Assembly: GCF_900232865.1 (NCBI RefSeq)
Contig: NZ_OCTS01000003.1
Coordinates: 1-64,000, forward strand
DNA length: 64,000 nucleotides
Direction: 5' to 3'
From: Corynebacterium dentalis
Lineage (GTDB): Bacteria; Actinomycetota; Actinomycetes; Mycobacteriales; Mycobacteriaceae
The position numbers and the translations under genes were made by a program. The notes below the pieces were generated by a model. The model was not told the DNA's origin and ran no database searches. It saw nothing but the letters and a program-made list of their open reading frames with translations. Below, piece after piece: positions 55,200-64,000 of the stretch; position 1 is the first letter of the stretch, and every line of letters begins with the position of its first letter.

Positions 55200-56342
55200 C
55201 TACTCGGTAGCCCCTGTTCGTGGTGCACCGATCGATTCTCCGTCCATCACGGACGTCTCCAGCAGGATCCTCGTGGCCCCCGTGCCCGCCCCCCGTTTCT
55301 TGATGCGCCCGGTGTGTTCGTTGTGTGTTTGTTCAATGTTCGACGCCAACATTTCCCCGCTGGACCGCCCCTTATCCTTGGACGGCTGACGGACGGTGAC
55401 GATGCCCCGGTTGACTGCCTGCGGAATGCCATCGAATCCGGTCACGGACAGATCCCGCGGGATCATGCCGCCGCGGCCTTCCACCACGTCGGCTACGGCC
55501 AGCGCCATGGAGTCCACGGTGCATATCACTGCCGTGAGCTCTGGATGTGCATCGAGGAGCTCCTCGGCCGCGCTACGGGAATTGTCCTGATCATTGATGT
55601 GCCGCTCCACGATGGGCACATTGTCCTGCGAGATCCCGGCCTCTGCCAGCACGGCGAGAGCTCCTTCGATGCGGGAGCGCTGCACGTGCATCTTTGCGGT
55701 GCGCAGCCGTTCTGCGGATACCGGGCCGTTGTTGGGGGTTCTATCTAAGCGGATGCACAGCATGCCGATCTTGCGGTGTCCAGCATCCACTAGCCGCTGC
55801 ACCACGGGCTGGATCGCTTGGCCATCGTCGATGCCCACGTAGTGGATGCGATGAGCATCGGCGGGCTGATCGCAGATGACGGTGGGGATGTTGCGTCGAA
55901 CAACGGCCTCGAGGAAAGGATCATCCTGCGCCACCGAATACACGATGAACCCATCTACGCTGGCCTGGTTGATCAGCTCTGCGGCGCGATTCGCAGAGGT
56001 TTCGGGATCCACGCCGGCCGGGATGAGCAGCATAGAGGCGTTCATTTTGCTGCAGGACTCGGAGACTCCGGCCATGAACTCCAGAGAGGCTTGATCCTCG
56101 AATGCGTAGGTGAGCTCCTCAGTGAGGAGAACGCCAATGGCTCCCGCGTGCCGGGTGCGCAGCGAACGCGCCGTGGGATCTGGACCGGGGTATCCCAAGC
56201 GCGTGGCGGTGTTGAGGATTTTCTCCCGCAGCTCTTCAGATAGCTGATCCGGCTTGTTGTACGCATTGGAGACGGTGGTTCGAGAAACGCCCAGCTCAGC
56301 AGCGATGGAGGCGAGGGTGCCTCGGCGGGCGGATCGATTCAT
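55200..56342 (-). CDS. ipsA: LacI-type regulator (IpsA-like)
   Basis: 380 residues from ATG 56342 (MNRSARR); the open frame reaches 56417 without homology. HTH at 9-29 (LASIAAELGVSRTTVSNAYN), then a periplasmic-binding-like effector domain. C. glutamicum IpsA, in the same place between otsB and znuA, activates inositol phosphate synthase and so supplies mycothiol and lipids. TAGACT seven bases before the ATG. The effector domain includes a loop reading IEQTHNEHTGRIKKRG not seen in most LacI members. Confidence 0.82.
   Translation of the reverse strand: MNRSARRGTLASIAAELGVSRTTVSNAYNKPDQLSEELREKILNTATRLGYPGPDPTARSLRTRHAGAIGVLLTEELTYAFEDQASLEFMAGVSESCSKMNASMLLIPAGVDPETSANRAAELINQASVDGFIVYSVAQDDPFLEAVVRRNIPTVICDQPADAHRIHYVGIDDGQAIQPVVQRLVDAGHRKIGMLCIRLDRTPNNGPVSAERLRTAKMHVQRSRIEGALAVLAEAGISQDNVPIVERHINDQDNSRSAAEELLDAHPELTAVICTVDSMALAVADVVEGRGGMIPRDLSVTGFDGIPQAVNRGIVTVRQPSKDKGRSSGEMLASNIEQTHNEHTGRIKKRGAGTGATRILLETSVMDGESIGAPRTGATE
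55339..55350 (+). repeat. Copy of the CGACGCCA motif in ipsA
   Basis: TTCGACGCCAAC, antisense to ipsA, in the extra loop of the effector domain. Confidence 0.5.
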
Positions 56343-56410
56343 GGTCTCTAGTCTATGGCGTGGCCGGACAACGTGCCCACGAGGAGGAGGTTTGTCTTTA
56401 ACAGCCTTAA

Positions 56411-56439
56411 TTGACAATGGTTGTCAGGTTACTTAATCT
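56411..56439 (+). promoter_or_regulatory. znuA promoter with Zur-type operator
   Basis: TTGACA (56411-56416), 17-bp spacer, TAATCT (56434-56439). TGACAATGGTTGTCA (56412-56426) is a near-palindrome of the Zur-box form (TGANAATGNTTNTCA). It overlaps the -35 and half of the spacer, so bound Zur would block RNA polymerase. The ATG at 56447 follows seven bases after the -10: leaderless. Confidence 0.78.
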
Positions 56440-56446
56440 CAAGATC

Positions 56447-57424
56447 ATGAAACGCTCACTTGCTGCACTCCTTGGCGCTACCACCCTCACCCTGGGCCTG
56501 ACCGCCTGTGCCGAAGGCGGATCCAATGACAGCCCCGCAGACGACGGAAAGATCTCCGTGGTGGCTTCCACGTCCATCTACGGCGACCTAGCCAAGGCTC
56601 TGACCGATGGCAACGACAAGGTGGAAGTGACCTCTATTTTGTCCTCCACCAACGACGATCCCCACGAGTTTGAGCCCACCGCACGCAATATCGCGCAGAT
56701 ACGCTCCGCAGACCTCGTGGCGGCTAACGGCGCTGGCTACGATAACTGGCTGACCGATAACGTCAACGAATCCGTACCCATGGTGACCGCCGCTCCACTT
56801 GCCGAGGCGCATACCCACGATCACGGAAACCACGATCACGCCGAAGACGAGCACAACCACGCTGCTTCTGGTTCCGAGGAAGACAGCGGCGCCAATCACT
56901 CCGGCCATAACCACGGCGCGGCATTCGCCGACGATCCGCACATGTGGATGGACATGGACAAGGTCAACGAGCTCGCCGAGGGCTTGGCAGAAGAGTTGCA
57001 CAAGCTCGATGACTCTTTTCCGGAGGACGCAGAAAGCATCACCTCCAAGACCCAAGACTTCACCGAGCGCGTGGATCAGCTGCCCGCAAGGAACTACATG
57101 CTCACCGAACCCGTGGCCTCTCACCTATTGGGCGAATCTTCTCTTCATGACGTGACCCCCAGCGGGTTCGCAGAAGCAGTGGCCAAGGAATCCGAGCCCT
57201 CTGCCGCCGATATCGCTGCAGCACAGAAAGAGATCTACGACGGCCACGTGGATTTCCTGGTCACCAATACCCAATCCCAAACCGCAGCGTCTCAAGAGCT
57301 GATCCGCGCGGCAGAAGAAAAGAACATCCCGGTGGTCAATATCAACGAGACCCCAGACTCCGGCGATGACTACTTTGACTACGTCAATCACTTCATTAAG
57401 GACCTGGAAAAGGCCACCGAGTAG
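56447..57424 (+). CDS. znuA: Zinc ABC transporter substrate-binding lipoprotein
   Basis: 325 residues from ATG 56447. Signal peptide with lipobox LTAC (lipid-anchored Cys). Cluster A-I fold: VVASTSIYGDLAKAL, DDPHEFEPTARN, the DDPHMWMD metal site, and the C-terminal domain. A flexible loop of about 45 residues between AEAHTHDH and HNHGAAFAD has 12 His, typical of zinc-specific ZnuA. znuC and znuB follow. Confidence 0.93.
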   Translation: MKRSLAALLGATTLTLGLTACAEGGSNDSPADDGKISVVASTSIYGDLAKALTDGNDKVEVTSILSSTNDDPHEFEPTARNIAQIRSADLVAANGAGYDNWLTDNVNESVPMVTAAPLAEAHTHDHGNHDHAEDEHNHAASGSEEDSGANHSGHNHGAAFADDPHMWMDMDKVNELAEGLAEELHKLDDSFPEDAESITSKTQDFTERVDQLPARNYMLTEPVASHLLGESSLHDVTPSGFAEAVAKESEPSAADIAAAQKEIYDGHVDFLVTNTQSQTAASQELIRAAEEKNIPVVNINETPDSGDDYFDYVNHFIKDLEKATE

Positions 57425-57457
57425 CACCAATTCTCCACCGGCGTAGATTGTTTAACC

Positions 57458-58159
57458 ATGCCTTTAACTTTTCGCGATGCAGCGGTGAAGCCGCTGTGGA
57501 GTGACCTCAACTTGGGGGTCGCTCCCGGCGAGTTCCTCGCCGTGCTCGGCTCCAACGGCGTGGGCAAGTCCACCTTGCTCAACGTCGCCCTTGGCACCCG
57601 CTCGTTGACGCACGGTTCCGTTCAGGTGGACGGGCCCGTTGGCTACATTCCCCAGCAGCGGATGTTTGATCCGCAAACTCCCCTGCGCGCCAAGGACCTG
57701 GTGGGGCTAGCGCTGGCGCACGGAGTGGTGAAGAACCGGCGGCCATCTGCTCACCAGGTGGCCGCGGCACTGGAGCAAGTTGGCGCCACAGGGCTGGCTG
57801 ATCTTCGCGTGGGGGAACTGTCCGGCGGACAGCAGCAGCTCATTCGCCAAGCGCAGGCTCTGGCAAACGATCCACGGGTGCTGCTGTGCGACGAGCCTTT
57901 GCTCTCCATGGATTTGCGCGCGCAACAACGCACCGTTCACCTACTTGACCAGCGCAGACGTGAGCATAACACGGCCGTGGTGTTCGTCACGCACGGCATC
58001 AATCCCATTTTGGATGTCACTGATCGCGTCCTGTACATCACTCCACACGGACACGTTATCGGCTCGGTGGAGGAAATCATGACCTCCGAGACTCTCTCCG
58101 CGCTCTATCGCACCGAGGTAAAGGTTCTCAACGTCGACGGAAAACTGGTGGTCGTATGA
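57458..58159 (+). CDS. znuC: Zinc ABC transporter ATP-binding protein
   Basis: 233 residues. Walker A LGSNGVGKSTLL, Q-loop YIPQQRM, signature LSGGQQQLIRQA, Walker B VLLCDEPLLSMD, and switch His VTHGI. Overlaps znuB by 4 bp (ATGA). 33 bases after znuA. Confidence 0.95.
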   Translation: MPLTFRDAAVKPLWSDLNLGVAPGEFLAVLGSNGVGKSTLLNVALGTRSLTHGSVQVDGPVGYIPQQRMFDPQTPLRAKDLVGLALAHGVVKNRRPSAHQVAAALEQVGATGLADLRVGELSGGQQQLIRQAQALANDPRVLLCDEPLLSMDLRAQQRTVHLLDQRRREHNTAVVFVTHGINPILDVTDRVLYITPHGHVIGSVEEIMTSETLSALYRTEVKVLNVDGKLVVV

Positions 58160-59079
58160 GCGAGTTTCACACCGGATCCTGGTGGGCTGATACGCAGATG
58201 TTGTTGGGCATCGACTTTGTACAAAACGCCATCCTCGCGGCACTCTTGCTGGGCATCATCTCCGGCGCCATCGCGCCGCTGATCGTCATGCGCAAGATGA
58301 GCTTCATGGCCCACTCCACGGGTGAACTCGCACTGATGGGCGCCTCCGCCGCACTGTTGTTTGGCTTTGGCGTGAGCTGGGGTGCGGTACTCGGCGCGGT
58401 GCTGGCAGCACTCGTGCTGACGGCGCTGGGAAACCGCGAGCAAGATGCCATTGTCGCGGTGGTGCTGAGCTTTGGCATGGGACTATCCGTGCTGTTTATC
58501 CACCTCTACCCCGGCCGTTCCACCGAAGCGTTTAGCCTTCTGACCGGCCAGATCGTGGGCGTTTCCAACTCTTCACTGGGCGGTCTGGCGCTGCTTTCGG
58601 TAGCGGTCGTAGTGGTGATGGCTCTGCTGTGGCGGCCACTGTTGTTTGCGACAGTCGATCCGATCGTGGCGGCCGCATCGGGCGTGAAAGTGCGCACGTT
58701 AGCTCTAGTTTTCGCCGCGATCATCGGCGTGGTGGCCAGCCAAGGAGTGCAGGTGGTGGGCGCGCTGTTGCTCATCGCCCTGCTGATCACGCCCGGTGCC
58801 GCCGCCATCAAAATCACCGCCAATCCCGTGGTGGCCGTGGTGCTTTCCGGCCTGTTTTCTGTGACGGCTGCGGTCGGCGGTCTCATCGCCTCGCTGGCTC
58901 CAGGTCTTCCGGTCAGTGTGTTCGTGACCAGTATTTCTTTTGTGATCTACCTGGTGTGCCGGGCGGTGGCGTCGATGAAAGGTCGACGCCTGCACGCAGA
59001 CGAGGTCCGCGCGCGTGAATTCGATCCCCACGATCACCATCACGCAGACCCCAATGACCCGGCTCCGGCTCATCACTAG
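58156..59079 (+). CDS. znuB: Zinc ABC transporter permease
   Basis: 307 residues, about eight membrane helices, ABC-3 family (FMAHSTGELALMGASAA, GVVASQGVQVVGALLLIALLITPGAAA). A short His/Asp-rich tail (DPHDHHHADP) ends the protein and could hold zinc near the pore. Confidence 0.94.
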   Translation: MSEFHTGSWWADTQMLLGIDFVQNAILAALLLGIISGAIAPLIVMRKMSFMAHSTGELALMGASAALLFGFGVSWGAVLGAVLAALVLTALGNREQDAIVAVVLSFGMGLSVLFIHLYPGRSTEAFSLLTGQIVGVSNSSLGGLALLSVAVVVVMALLWRPLLFATVDPIVAAASGVKVRTLALVFAAIIGVVASQGVQVVGALLLIALLITPGAAAIKITANPVVAVVLSGLFSVTAAVGGLIASLAPGLPVSVFVTSISFVIYLVCRAVASMKGRRLHADEVRAREFDPHDHHHADPNDPAPAHH

Positions 59080-59100
59080 AACCCGGGCCGGGAATACAAG

Positions 59101-59163
59101 CTAAGCGCTCTTGCGGCGGTTACGCACCGAGGACAGCGCCACGAAGATGCAGCCCAGCGCCAT
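59101..59163 (-). pseudogene. 20-codon frame downstream of rlmB, possibly a remnant
   Basis: ATG at 59163 to TAG at 59101, directly after the rlmB stop. It reads hydrophobic (ALGCIFVALSSV) then basic (RNRRKSA), like the end of an LPXTG sorting signal, but no LPXTG or upstream part is present. Could be chance. Confidence 0.2.
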
Positions 59164-59166
59164 CTG

Positions 59167-60147
59167 TTACTTGCCAGTCTCCATGCGACGTTGGCGCGCA
59201 AACTCGCTGAGAACCACACCCGCAGCAACCGATGCGTTCAAGGATTCCACCTTGCCGGCCATCGGGATGCTCAGGATCGTGTCACAGGTCTCTCGTACCA
59301 GGCGGGACAATCCTTTGCCTTCGGAACCCACCACGATCACCACGGGAGTGGTGCCATCGTAGGTATCCAGCGTGTGGTCGCCACCAGCATCCAAGCCAAT
59401 GACCTGGTAGCCGGACTGCTGCAGCTGCTTAAGCGAGCGCACCATGTTGGTGGCCTTCGCCACGGGAAGGCGCGCGGCCGTTCCTGCTGAGGTTCGCCAT
59501 GCGACGGCCGTCACGGATGCCGAACGGCGCTCTGGAATGATCACGCCGTGCCCACCGAAGGCCGCCACGGAGCGGATCACTGCGCCCAAGTTGCGGGGGT
59601 CAGTGATGTTGTCCAGCGCCACAATCATGCCGGGCTTGCCGGTGGACTGCACGCGTTCGATAACGTCTTCTACCTCGTCGTACTGGAACGGAGGTACCTG
59701 CAGGCCGATACCCTGGTGCATGCCGTTGCCGGTCATCCGATCCAGTTCTTGGCGCGAGACTTCCAGCACCGCGATGCCGCGGTCCGCGCAGGTGTGCACG
59801 GCCTCAGCCAATCGCTCATCGCTCTTGGTGCCTTCTGCCACGTACAGAGCCGTCGCGGGCACCTGCGCGTGCAGGCACTCGATCACCGGGTTGCGACCGA
59901 CAACCAGTTCTACCTGCTCGTCCATGCCGTGACGTTGACGGATTGCCGCTCGGTTGTCGTGCGCACCGGAAGAGCGACGCTGTTGCTGCTTCTTGCGCTT
60001 ATACGCTGCGTGGTAGGTCCTGTCTTCTGCCTTCGGGGTGTCTTTCTTGCCTGCCAAGCCTCGCCGACGCTGTCCCCCGGATCCTTTGGCTGCGCCCTTC
60101 CGCTCTGTTTTGCGGATGGCACCCTTACGCTGTGAATTGCCAGCCAT
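59167..60147 (-). CDS. rlmB: 23S rRNA (guanosine-2'-O-)-methyltransferase RlmB family
   Basis: SpoU-type 2'-O-methylase using SAM. 326 residues. The first 65 are Lys/Arg/Gln-rich and unordered, then the substrate-binding domain ([11 protein letters not shown]) and the SPOUT trefoil knot: [28 protein letters not shown], and [12 protein letters not shown]. Target could be 23S G2251 or another site. Upstream of the divergent MFS gene. Confidence 0.9.
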   Translation of the reverse strand: MAGNSQRKGAIRKTERKGAAKGSGGQRRRGLAGKKDTPKAEDRTYHAAYKRKKQQQRRSSGAHDNRAAIRQRHGMDEQVELVVGRNPVIECLHAQVPATALYVAEGTKSDERLAEAVHTCADRGIAVLEVSRQELDRMTGNGMHQGIGLQVPPFQYDEVEDVIERVQSTGKPGMIVALDNITDPRNLGAVIRSVAAFGGHGVIIPERRSASVTAVAWRTSAGTAARLPVAKATNMVRSLKQLQQSGYQVIGLDAGGDHTLDTYDGTTPVVIVVGSEGKGLSRLVRETCDTILSIPMAGKVESLNASVAAGVVLSEFARQRRMETGK

Positions 60148-60216
60148 TATTCTCCCTTATATTTTCGCTCCGCCAAGTCTAACGCCCACGCCCCGATAAG
60201 GGTATTATCCCAAGTC

Positions 60217-61617
60217 ATGACTTCAGGAGGCGTGGGTAGCGACCCCGCACATTCGCCCGTGGGCCAAGCCCCTTTTTCTTCCGACGCCAACTCCTCGCCG
60301 TCTCGGACTGAGCGTCTCGATTCCTTACCTGTGACTCGCAAACATGCGCGGATCTTGGGCACTTCTGGTGTGGGTTGGGCCATGGATGCGATGGATGTGG
60401 GCTTGATTTCGTTCGTGATGGCCGCGCTGTCTGTGCAGTGGTCGCTGAGCACCACTCAGACCAGCTGGTTGGCTTCCACCGGATTCGTGGGCATGGCCTT
60501 GGGTGCCACCTTGGGCGGTCTGCTGGCGGATAAGTTCGGCCGCCGCCAGATTTTTGCTGCCACCCTGATCATCTACGGAGTGGCCACCGGTGCATCCGCG
60601 CTGTCCGGAAGCCTCGCAGTACTCATCGTGTTCCGTTTCCTGGTGGGTCTCGGTTTGGGCGCGGAGCTACCCGTGGCCTCCACCCTGATCTCGGAGTTCT
60701 CCCCGCGAGCAGTGCGCGGCCGCATGGTGGTGCTGCTCGAGGCATTCTGGGCGCTGGGGTGGATCCTGGCCGCGGTGATCGGCACATTTATCGTCAGCGG
60801 TTCCGCCGATGGCTGGCGCTGGGCCCTGGCCCTGGGATGTATCCCTGCGCTGTACTCGGTGGTGATCCGCCGCGGCATGCCAGAATCTGTGCGCTTCCTC
60901 GAGTCTCAGGGCAAGCACGAGGAGGCGGAAGCGGTGGTTCGCTCCTTTGAGGAATCCCCGGCGCTGGCGTCGAAGAAAATCAACGCGATGGAAGAGACCG
61001 TGATCGTTCACGACCACGCCGTGGAACAAGCCACCGGGATTTGGGGGCGGGCGCTGGCGAAGCGGACCGCGGCGCTGTGGGTGGTGTGGTTCTGCATCAA
61101 CTTCAGCTACTACGGGGCGTTCATTTGGATCCCTTCGCTGCTGCACGCCCAAGGGTTCACGCTGGTGAAGTCCTTTACGTTCACCCTGATCATCACCCTC
61201 GCGCAGCTCCCGGGCTACGCGGTCAGCGCATTCCTGATCGAGCGGTGGGGACGGCGTGCCACGCTGGCTACGTTCCTGGTGGGCTCGGCGCTGTCAGCTG
61301 CCGGATACGGGCTGGCGGACGCCGAGTGGCAAATCATCGTGGCGGGTTGTTTCCTGAGCTTCTTCAACCTCGGCGCATGGGGCGCGCTGTACGCGATCGG
61401 CCCGGAACTCTACCCCACCAGCCTGCGCGGCACAGGCACGGGAGCTGCGGCGGGATTTGGCCGTATCGCCTCAATCCTCGCGCCACTAACGGTGCCACCG
61501 CTGCTGAGCTTCGGTGGCCAGGGCTTGCTGTTCGCGGTATTCGGTATTGCTTTCGCGGTTGCCGCGCTGGCTGCGTTTACGCTGCCGGAGCAGCGCGGGA
61601 AGGCGCTGGCTGACTAG
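60217..61617 (+). CDS. MFS transporter, NiaP-like
   Basis: 466 residues, 12 membrane helices (first after residue 45), sugar-porter/aromatic-acid symporter group. [19 protein letters not shown] and [12 protein letters not shown] (motif A) resemble NiaP, a nicotinate importer, but other aromatic acids are possible. A polar N-tail of about 40 residues, which includes the CGACGCCA motif (SSDANSS), is non-conserved. TATTAT eight bases before the ATG. Convergent with cysS, overlapping at the stops. Confidence 0.8.
   Translation: MTSGGVGSDPAHSPVGQAPFSSDANSSPSRTERLDSLPVTRKHARILGTSGVGWAMDAMDVGLISFVMAALSVQWSLSTTQTSWLASTGFVGMALGATLGGLLADKFGRRQIFAATLIIYGVATGASALSGSLAVLIVFRFLVGLGLGAELPVASTLISEFSPRAVRGRMVVLLEAFWALGWILAAVIGTFIVSGSADGWRWALALGCIPALYSVVIRRGMPESVRFLESQGKHEEAEAVVRSFEESPALASKKINAMEETVIVHDHAVEQATGIWGRALAKRTAALWVVWFCINFSYYGAFIWIPSLLHAQGFTLVKSFTFTLIITLAQLPGYAVSAFLIERWGRRATLATFLVGSALSAAGYGLADAEWQIIVAGCFLSFFNLGAWGALYAIGPELYPTSLRGTGTGAAAGFGRIASILAPLTVPPLLSFGGQGLLFAVFGIAFAVAALAAFTLPEQRGKALAD
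60274..60294 (+). repeat. Copy of the CGACGCCA motif in the MFS gene (best copy)
   Basis: TTTTCTTC then CGACGCCAACTCC, read as SSDANS in the N-tail. Identical over 21 bp to the nei copy at 42613. Confidence 0.85.
60965..60980 (-). repeat. Copy of the CGACGCCA motif in the MFS gene, opposite orientation
   Basis: Minus strand: ATTTTCTTCGACGCCA, in the central loop of the transporter gene. Confidence 0.5.
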
Positions 61618-63050
61618 CCCTTCAGCGACCACTTCGCGCCGTCGGCGGTGTCCGTGACCTCCACGCCGGCAGCTGCCAAGCGGTCGCGCACCTCGTCGGC
61701 AACCGCCCAGTCCTTCTCGGCACGGGCGGTGGAACGGCGCTCCAGCTCCGCCTGGACCAGCACGTCCAGCGCGCCCATCGCGGAATCTGAACCACCACGA
61801 GTGGCCAAGGTGGACTCCAGCCACGTGTGACTAAGTGGATCCACGCCCAGCACCGCGGTCATGGCGCGGACTTCGCTGGCGATGCGGATGGCATCCGCCT
61901 TGGCTTCTGCGTCCCCAGCCTCGGCCTTTTCTAGCGCCTTGTTGCCGCGGCGGATGGCATCGTGAATGATGGCCAGCGCTTGCGGCACAGCCAAGTCCTC
62001 GTCCATCTTCTCAGCGAACTCCGGCAGAACCTCTCCGACAGGCACGGCAACGTCAGGGGTGGCGTCGGGAATCAACGAAGAAGCCCGCACAACGAACTTT
62101 TCGATACGACGGTAACCCGCTGCGGCCTCGGCCAATGCAGCCTCAGAATACTCCAGCATGCTGCGGTAATGCGCGCTGCCAAGGTAGTAGCGCAGCTCCA
62201 CAGGGCGAACCAGCTTCAACACGTTGGGGATGCTCAACACGTTGCCCAAAGACTTGGACATCTTCTCACCGGACATGGTGACCCAGCCGTTGTGCATCCA
62301 GTAATTGGCAAAGGTATCGCCTGCGGCATGGGCCTGCGCGGCCTCGTTCTCGTGGTGCGGGAATTGCAGGTCGAGGCCACCGCAGTGAATATCGAACTCG
62401 CCACCGAGGTAGGTGGTTGCCATCGCGGAGCACTCGATGTGCCAGCCAGGACGTCCCCTGCCCCACGGGGTGTCCCACGCGGGCTCACCGGGCTTGGCGG
62501 CCTTCCACATGGTGAAATCGCGCGGATCCTGCTTGCCCTGACCAGCGGATTCACCCTGGTCCATCTCGTCGATCTTCTGCCCGGAAAGGAACCCATAGTT
62601 CTTAATCGCGGCGGTGCGGGCATACACGTTGCCCTCGGAGGCATAGCCCAAACCGTTATCGATGATGCGCTGCATGTACTCGATCATCTGCGGGATATGC
62701 CCGGTGGCGCGCGGCTCGATGGACGGCGGGGTCACGCCCAGCTGGTCATACGCCCAGTTGAAGGCGCGCTCGTGCGTAGCTGCCCACTCCCACCACGGGC
62801 GACCGTTCTCCGCGGCTTTGGTGAGAATCTTGTCGTCGATGTCCGTCACGTTGCGCACGAAGGCCACGTCCAGGCCCTTGGCCTCCAGCCAATTGCGCAA
62901 CACATCGAACGCCACCCCGGAGCGCACGTGCCCGATGTGTGGGATGGACTGCACCGTGGCTCCACACAGGTACACGCTGGCGTGGCCGGGCCGGACTGGC
63001 TGGAAGTCGCGAAGTGTACGGGTTGCGGTGTCGTAGATTCTCAAAGTCAC
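61614..63050 (-). CDS. cysS: Cysteinyl-tRNA synthetase
   Basis: 478 residues from GTG 63050, with TACAAT six bases upstream; the frame runs on to 63155 over ispF. Class Ia: HIGH-type [15 protein letters not shown] at [10 protein letters not shown], zinc-site Cys in YLCGATVQ and IECSAM, and [11 protein letters not shown]. Stop overlaps the MFS stop. Together with ispF/ispD upstream it forms the usual actinobacterial block. Confidence 0.96.
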   Translation of the reverse strand: MTLRIYDTATRTLRDFQPVRPGHASVYLCGATVQSIPHIGHVRSGVAFDVLRNWLEAKGLDVAFVRNVTDIDDKILTKAAENGRPWWEWAATHERAFNWAYDQLGVTPPSIEPRATGHIPQMIEYMQRIIDNGLGYASEGNVYARTAAIKNYGFLSGQKIDEMDQGESAGQGKQDPRDFTMWKAAKPGEPAWDTPWGRGRPGWHIECSAMATTYLGGEFDIHCGGLDLQFPHHENEAAQAHAAGDTFANYWMHNGWVTMSGEKMSKSLGNVLSIPNVLKLVRPVELRYYLGSAHYRSMLEYSEAALAEAAAGYRRIEKFVVRASSLIPDATPDVAVPVGEVLPEFAEKMDEDLAVPQALAIIHDAIRRGNKALEKAEAGDAEAKADAIRIASEVRAMTAVLGVDPLSHTWLESTLATRGGSDSAMGALDVLVQAELERRSTARAEKDWAVADEVRDRLAAAGVEVTDTADGAKWSLKG

Positions 63051-63054
63051 GCCC

Positions 63055-63543
63055 TCATTGTAGGTCAGGCTCAAAAACGATCGCCGTGGCCACCGCCGCC
63101 ACGCCTTCCCCGCGTCCGGTGAACCCCATGCGGTCTGTCGTGGTGGCGGAAACACGCACGGGAGCGCCGATGATCTCGCCCATCACGCACTCTGCTTCTT
63201 CCCTACGGGGTCCCATTTTGGGGCGATTGCCCACCATCTGCACGGCCGCGTTGCCAATCTGAAAACCTTTGGATTCCAGCAGCTCACGGCATTCTTTGAG
63301 CAGCTGTGCGCCGGAGACGTTGTCATACTTCTTTTGCCCCACACCCACGAAGGATCCGAGGTCTCCCAAGCCAGACGCACTCAGCAGCGCATCCACCACC
63401 GCATGCGCCACCACGTCACCGTCAGAGTGCCCTTCGCAACCGTGCTCTTCCTCGAACAGCAGGCACGCCATCCAGCAGGGCTTTCCCGGCTCAACCTGAT
63501 GGGCATCGGTGGCGATTCCTACGCGTGGGATGGGCATGCTCAT
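63055..63543 (-). CDS. ispF: 2-C-methyl-D-erythritol 2,4-cyclodiphosphate synthase
   Basis: MEP-pathway enzyme for isoprenoids. 162 residues: metal site DAHQV and [17 protein letters not shown], then the active-site loop [15 protein letters not shown]. Starts nine bases after ispD, ends four bases before cysS. Confidence 0.96.
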   Translation of the reverse strand: MSMPIPRVGIATDAHQVEPGKPCWMACLLFEEEHGCEGHSDGDVVAHAVVDALLSASGLGDLGSFVGVGQKKYDNVSGAQLLKECRELLESKGFQIGNAAVQMVGNRPKMGPRREEAECVMGEIIGAPVRVSATTTDRMGFTGRGEGVAAVATAIVFEPDLQ

Positions 63544-63552
63544 GTCTGTTTT

Positions 63553-64000
63553 TTAACCTTCTTCTGTGGTGCCTTTGTCGGTGTCTTCTAGGTCTGCCAG
63601 CAGCATCGTGGCCACACGGTAATCCAGCGGAGTGGTGATCTTCATGGCCAACAGTTCGCCGTCTACCGCAGTGACTTTCTTACCGGCCATTTCCATCAGG
63701 GAGGCATCGTCGGTGGCGGTCATCAGTGGTTGATTCCCCGTGTTTCTCGACGCATGGGCCGAGCTGATTTCCACCGTTGCCAAGTACTCCAGGTTTGCCT
63801 CCCGCAGCTCGTCTAAGCGGAATACCTGCGGAGTTTGGGCCGCGCGCAAGGTATCCCGGGCTGGGGTTTGTTCCAGCAGGATTTCTCCATCGGCGGATCC
63901 AGCGCGGGCCTGGTCAACCACCTTAATGGTGTCCACCACAGGAACCACGGGAACAGACCCGGACCATGCCTGATGCTTGGCCCCGTAGCGCGCACTATCC
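63553..64000 (-). CDS. ispD: 2-C-methyl-D-erythritol 4-phosphate cytidylyltransferase, C-terminal part
   Basis: Partial: the gene runs off the right edge with its N-terminus outside. Visible are VPVVPVVDTIKVVD, QTPQVFRLDELREA, and TDDASLME with the family Asp residues near the C-terminal end. The frame is open to the edge (SARYGAKHQAW...). Followed by ispF. Confidence 0.92.
   Translation of the reverse strand, partial: DSARYGAKHQAWSGSVPVVPVVDTIKVVDQARAGSADGEILLEQTPARDTLRAAQTPQVFRLDELREANLEYLATVEISSAHASRNTGNQPLMTATDDASLMEMAGKKVTAVDGELLAMKITTPLDYRVATMLLADLEDTDKGTTEEG

Overview
The window is an ordinary core-chromosome segment of a Corynebacterium. The pointers are: mycothiol synthase, a RamA-type LuxR regulator next to cysK/cysE, a succinyl-CoA:acetate CoA-transferase, an IpsA-type LacI regulator beside trehalose genes, PhoR/PhoS, a ThrE exporter, a MurA with Asp in place of the catalytic Cys, and many leaderless-looking starts. 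Gene order resembles C. glutamicum and M. tuberculosis over long stretches. GC content looks like about 60 percent, which would suit a lipophilic species such as C. jeikeium, but the species cannot be proven from the sequence. I saw no prophage, insertion sequence or CRISPR array.

Layout. 1-416: leader and promoter of an rRNA operon that starts just off the left edge, behind murA. 417-7303: murA, ramA, a DUF2505 gene, echA, then cysK-cysE behind an McbR-type operator, and a tRNA block (Glu-Asp, Asp, Phe). 7573-13510: cydABDC (cytochrome bd and its ABC exporter) and tRNA-Lys. 13608-24433: cat, dusB, phoU, gntK, the pstSCAB operon, mshD and a GlnR-like regulator. 24559-28710: lmeA-like, nitrobindin-like, pabC, ygfZ and DUF3073 genes. 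28837-44529: de novo purine genes (purM, F, L, Q, S, C, B, D), interrupted by a sterol-carrier-like gene, a thioesterase, a degenerate deacetylase, a prolyl oligopeptidase and nei. 44590-50172: HIT protein, an odd lipase, PhoS/PhoR, an L,D-transpeptidase, a GNAT and tRNA-Thr. 50275-59079: thrE, a lysine-tailed histone-like protein, otsA-lipoprotein-otsB, ipsA and znuACB behind a Zur-type operator. 59101-64000: rlmB, an MFS carrier, cysS, ispF and the end of ispD.

How the genes work together. Phosphate: PhoS/PhoR probably controls pstSCAB, with PhoU as signalling partner. Purine: all of purM, F, L, Q, S, C, B and D point the same way and cover most steps of the route to IMP/AMP. Sulfur: CysE and CysK make cysteine, MshD uses it for mycothiol, and CysS charges tRNA-Cys. 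Respiration and carbon: RamA, Cat and CydAB link acetate metabolism and microaerobic respiration. Zinc: znuACB with an operator over its promoter.

The most unusual signal is not a gene. A short oriented DNA motif, a pyrimidine tract followed by CGACGCCA and often ACTCC, recurs across the window on both strands, in intergenic DNA and inside unrelated genes in different reading frames. Two copies, in nei and in the MFS gene, are identical over 21 bp.
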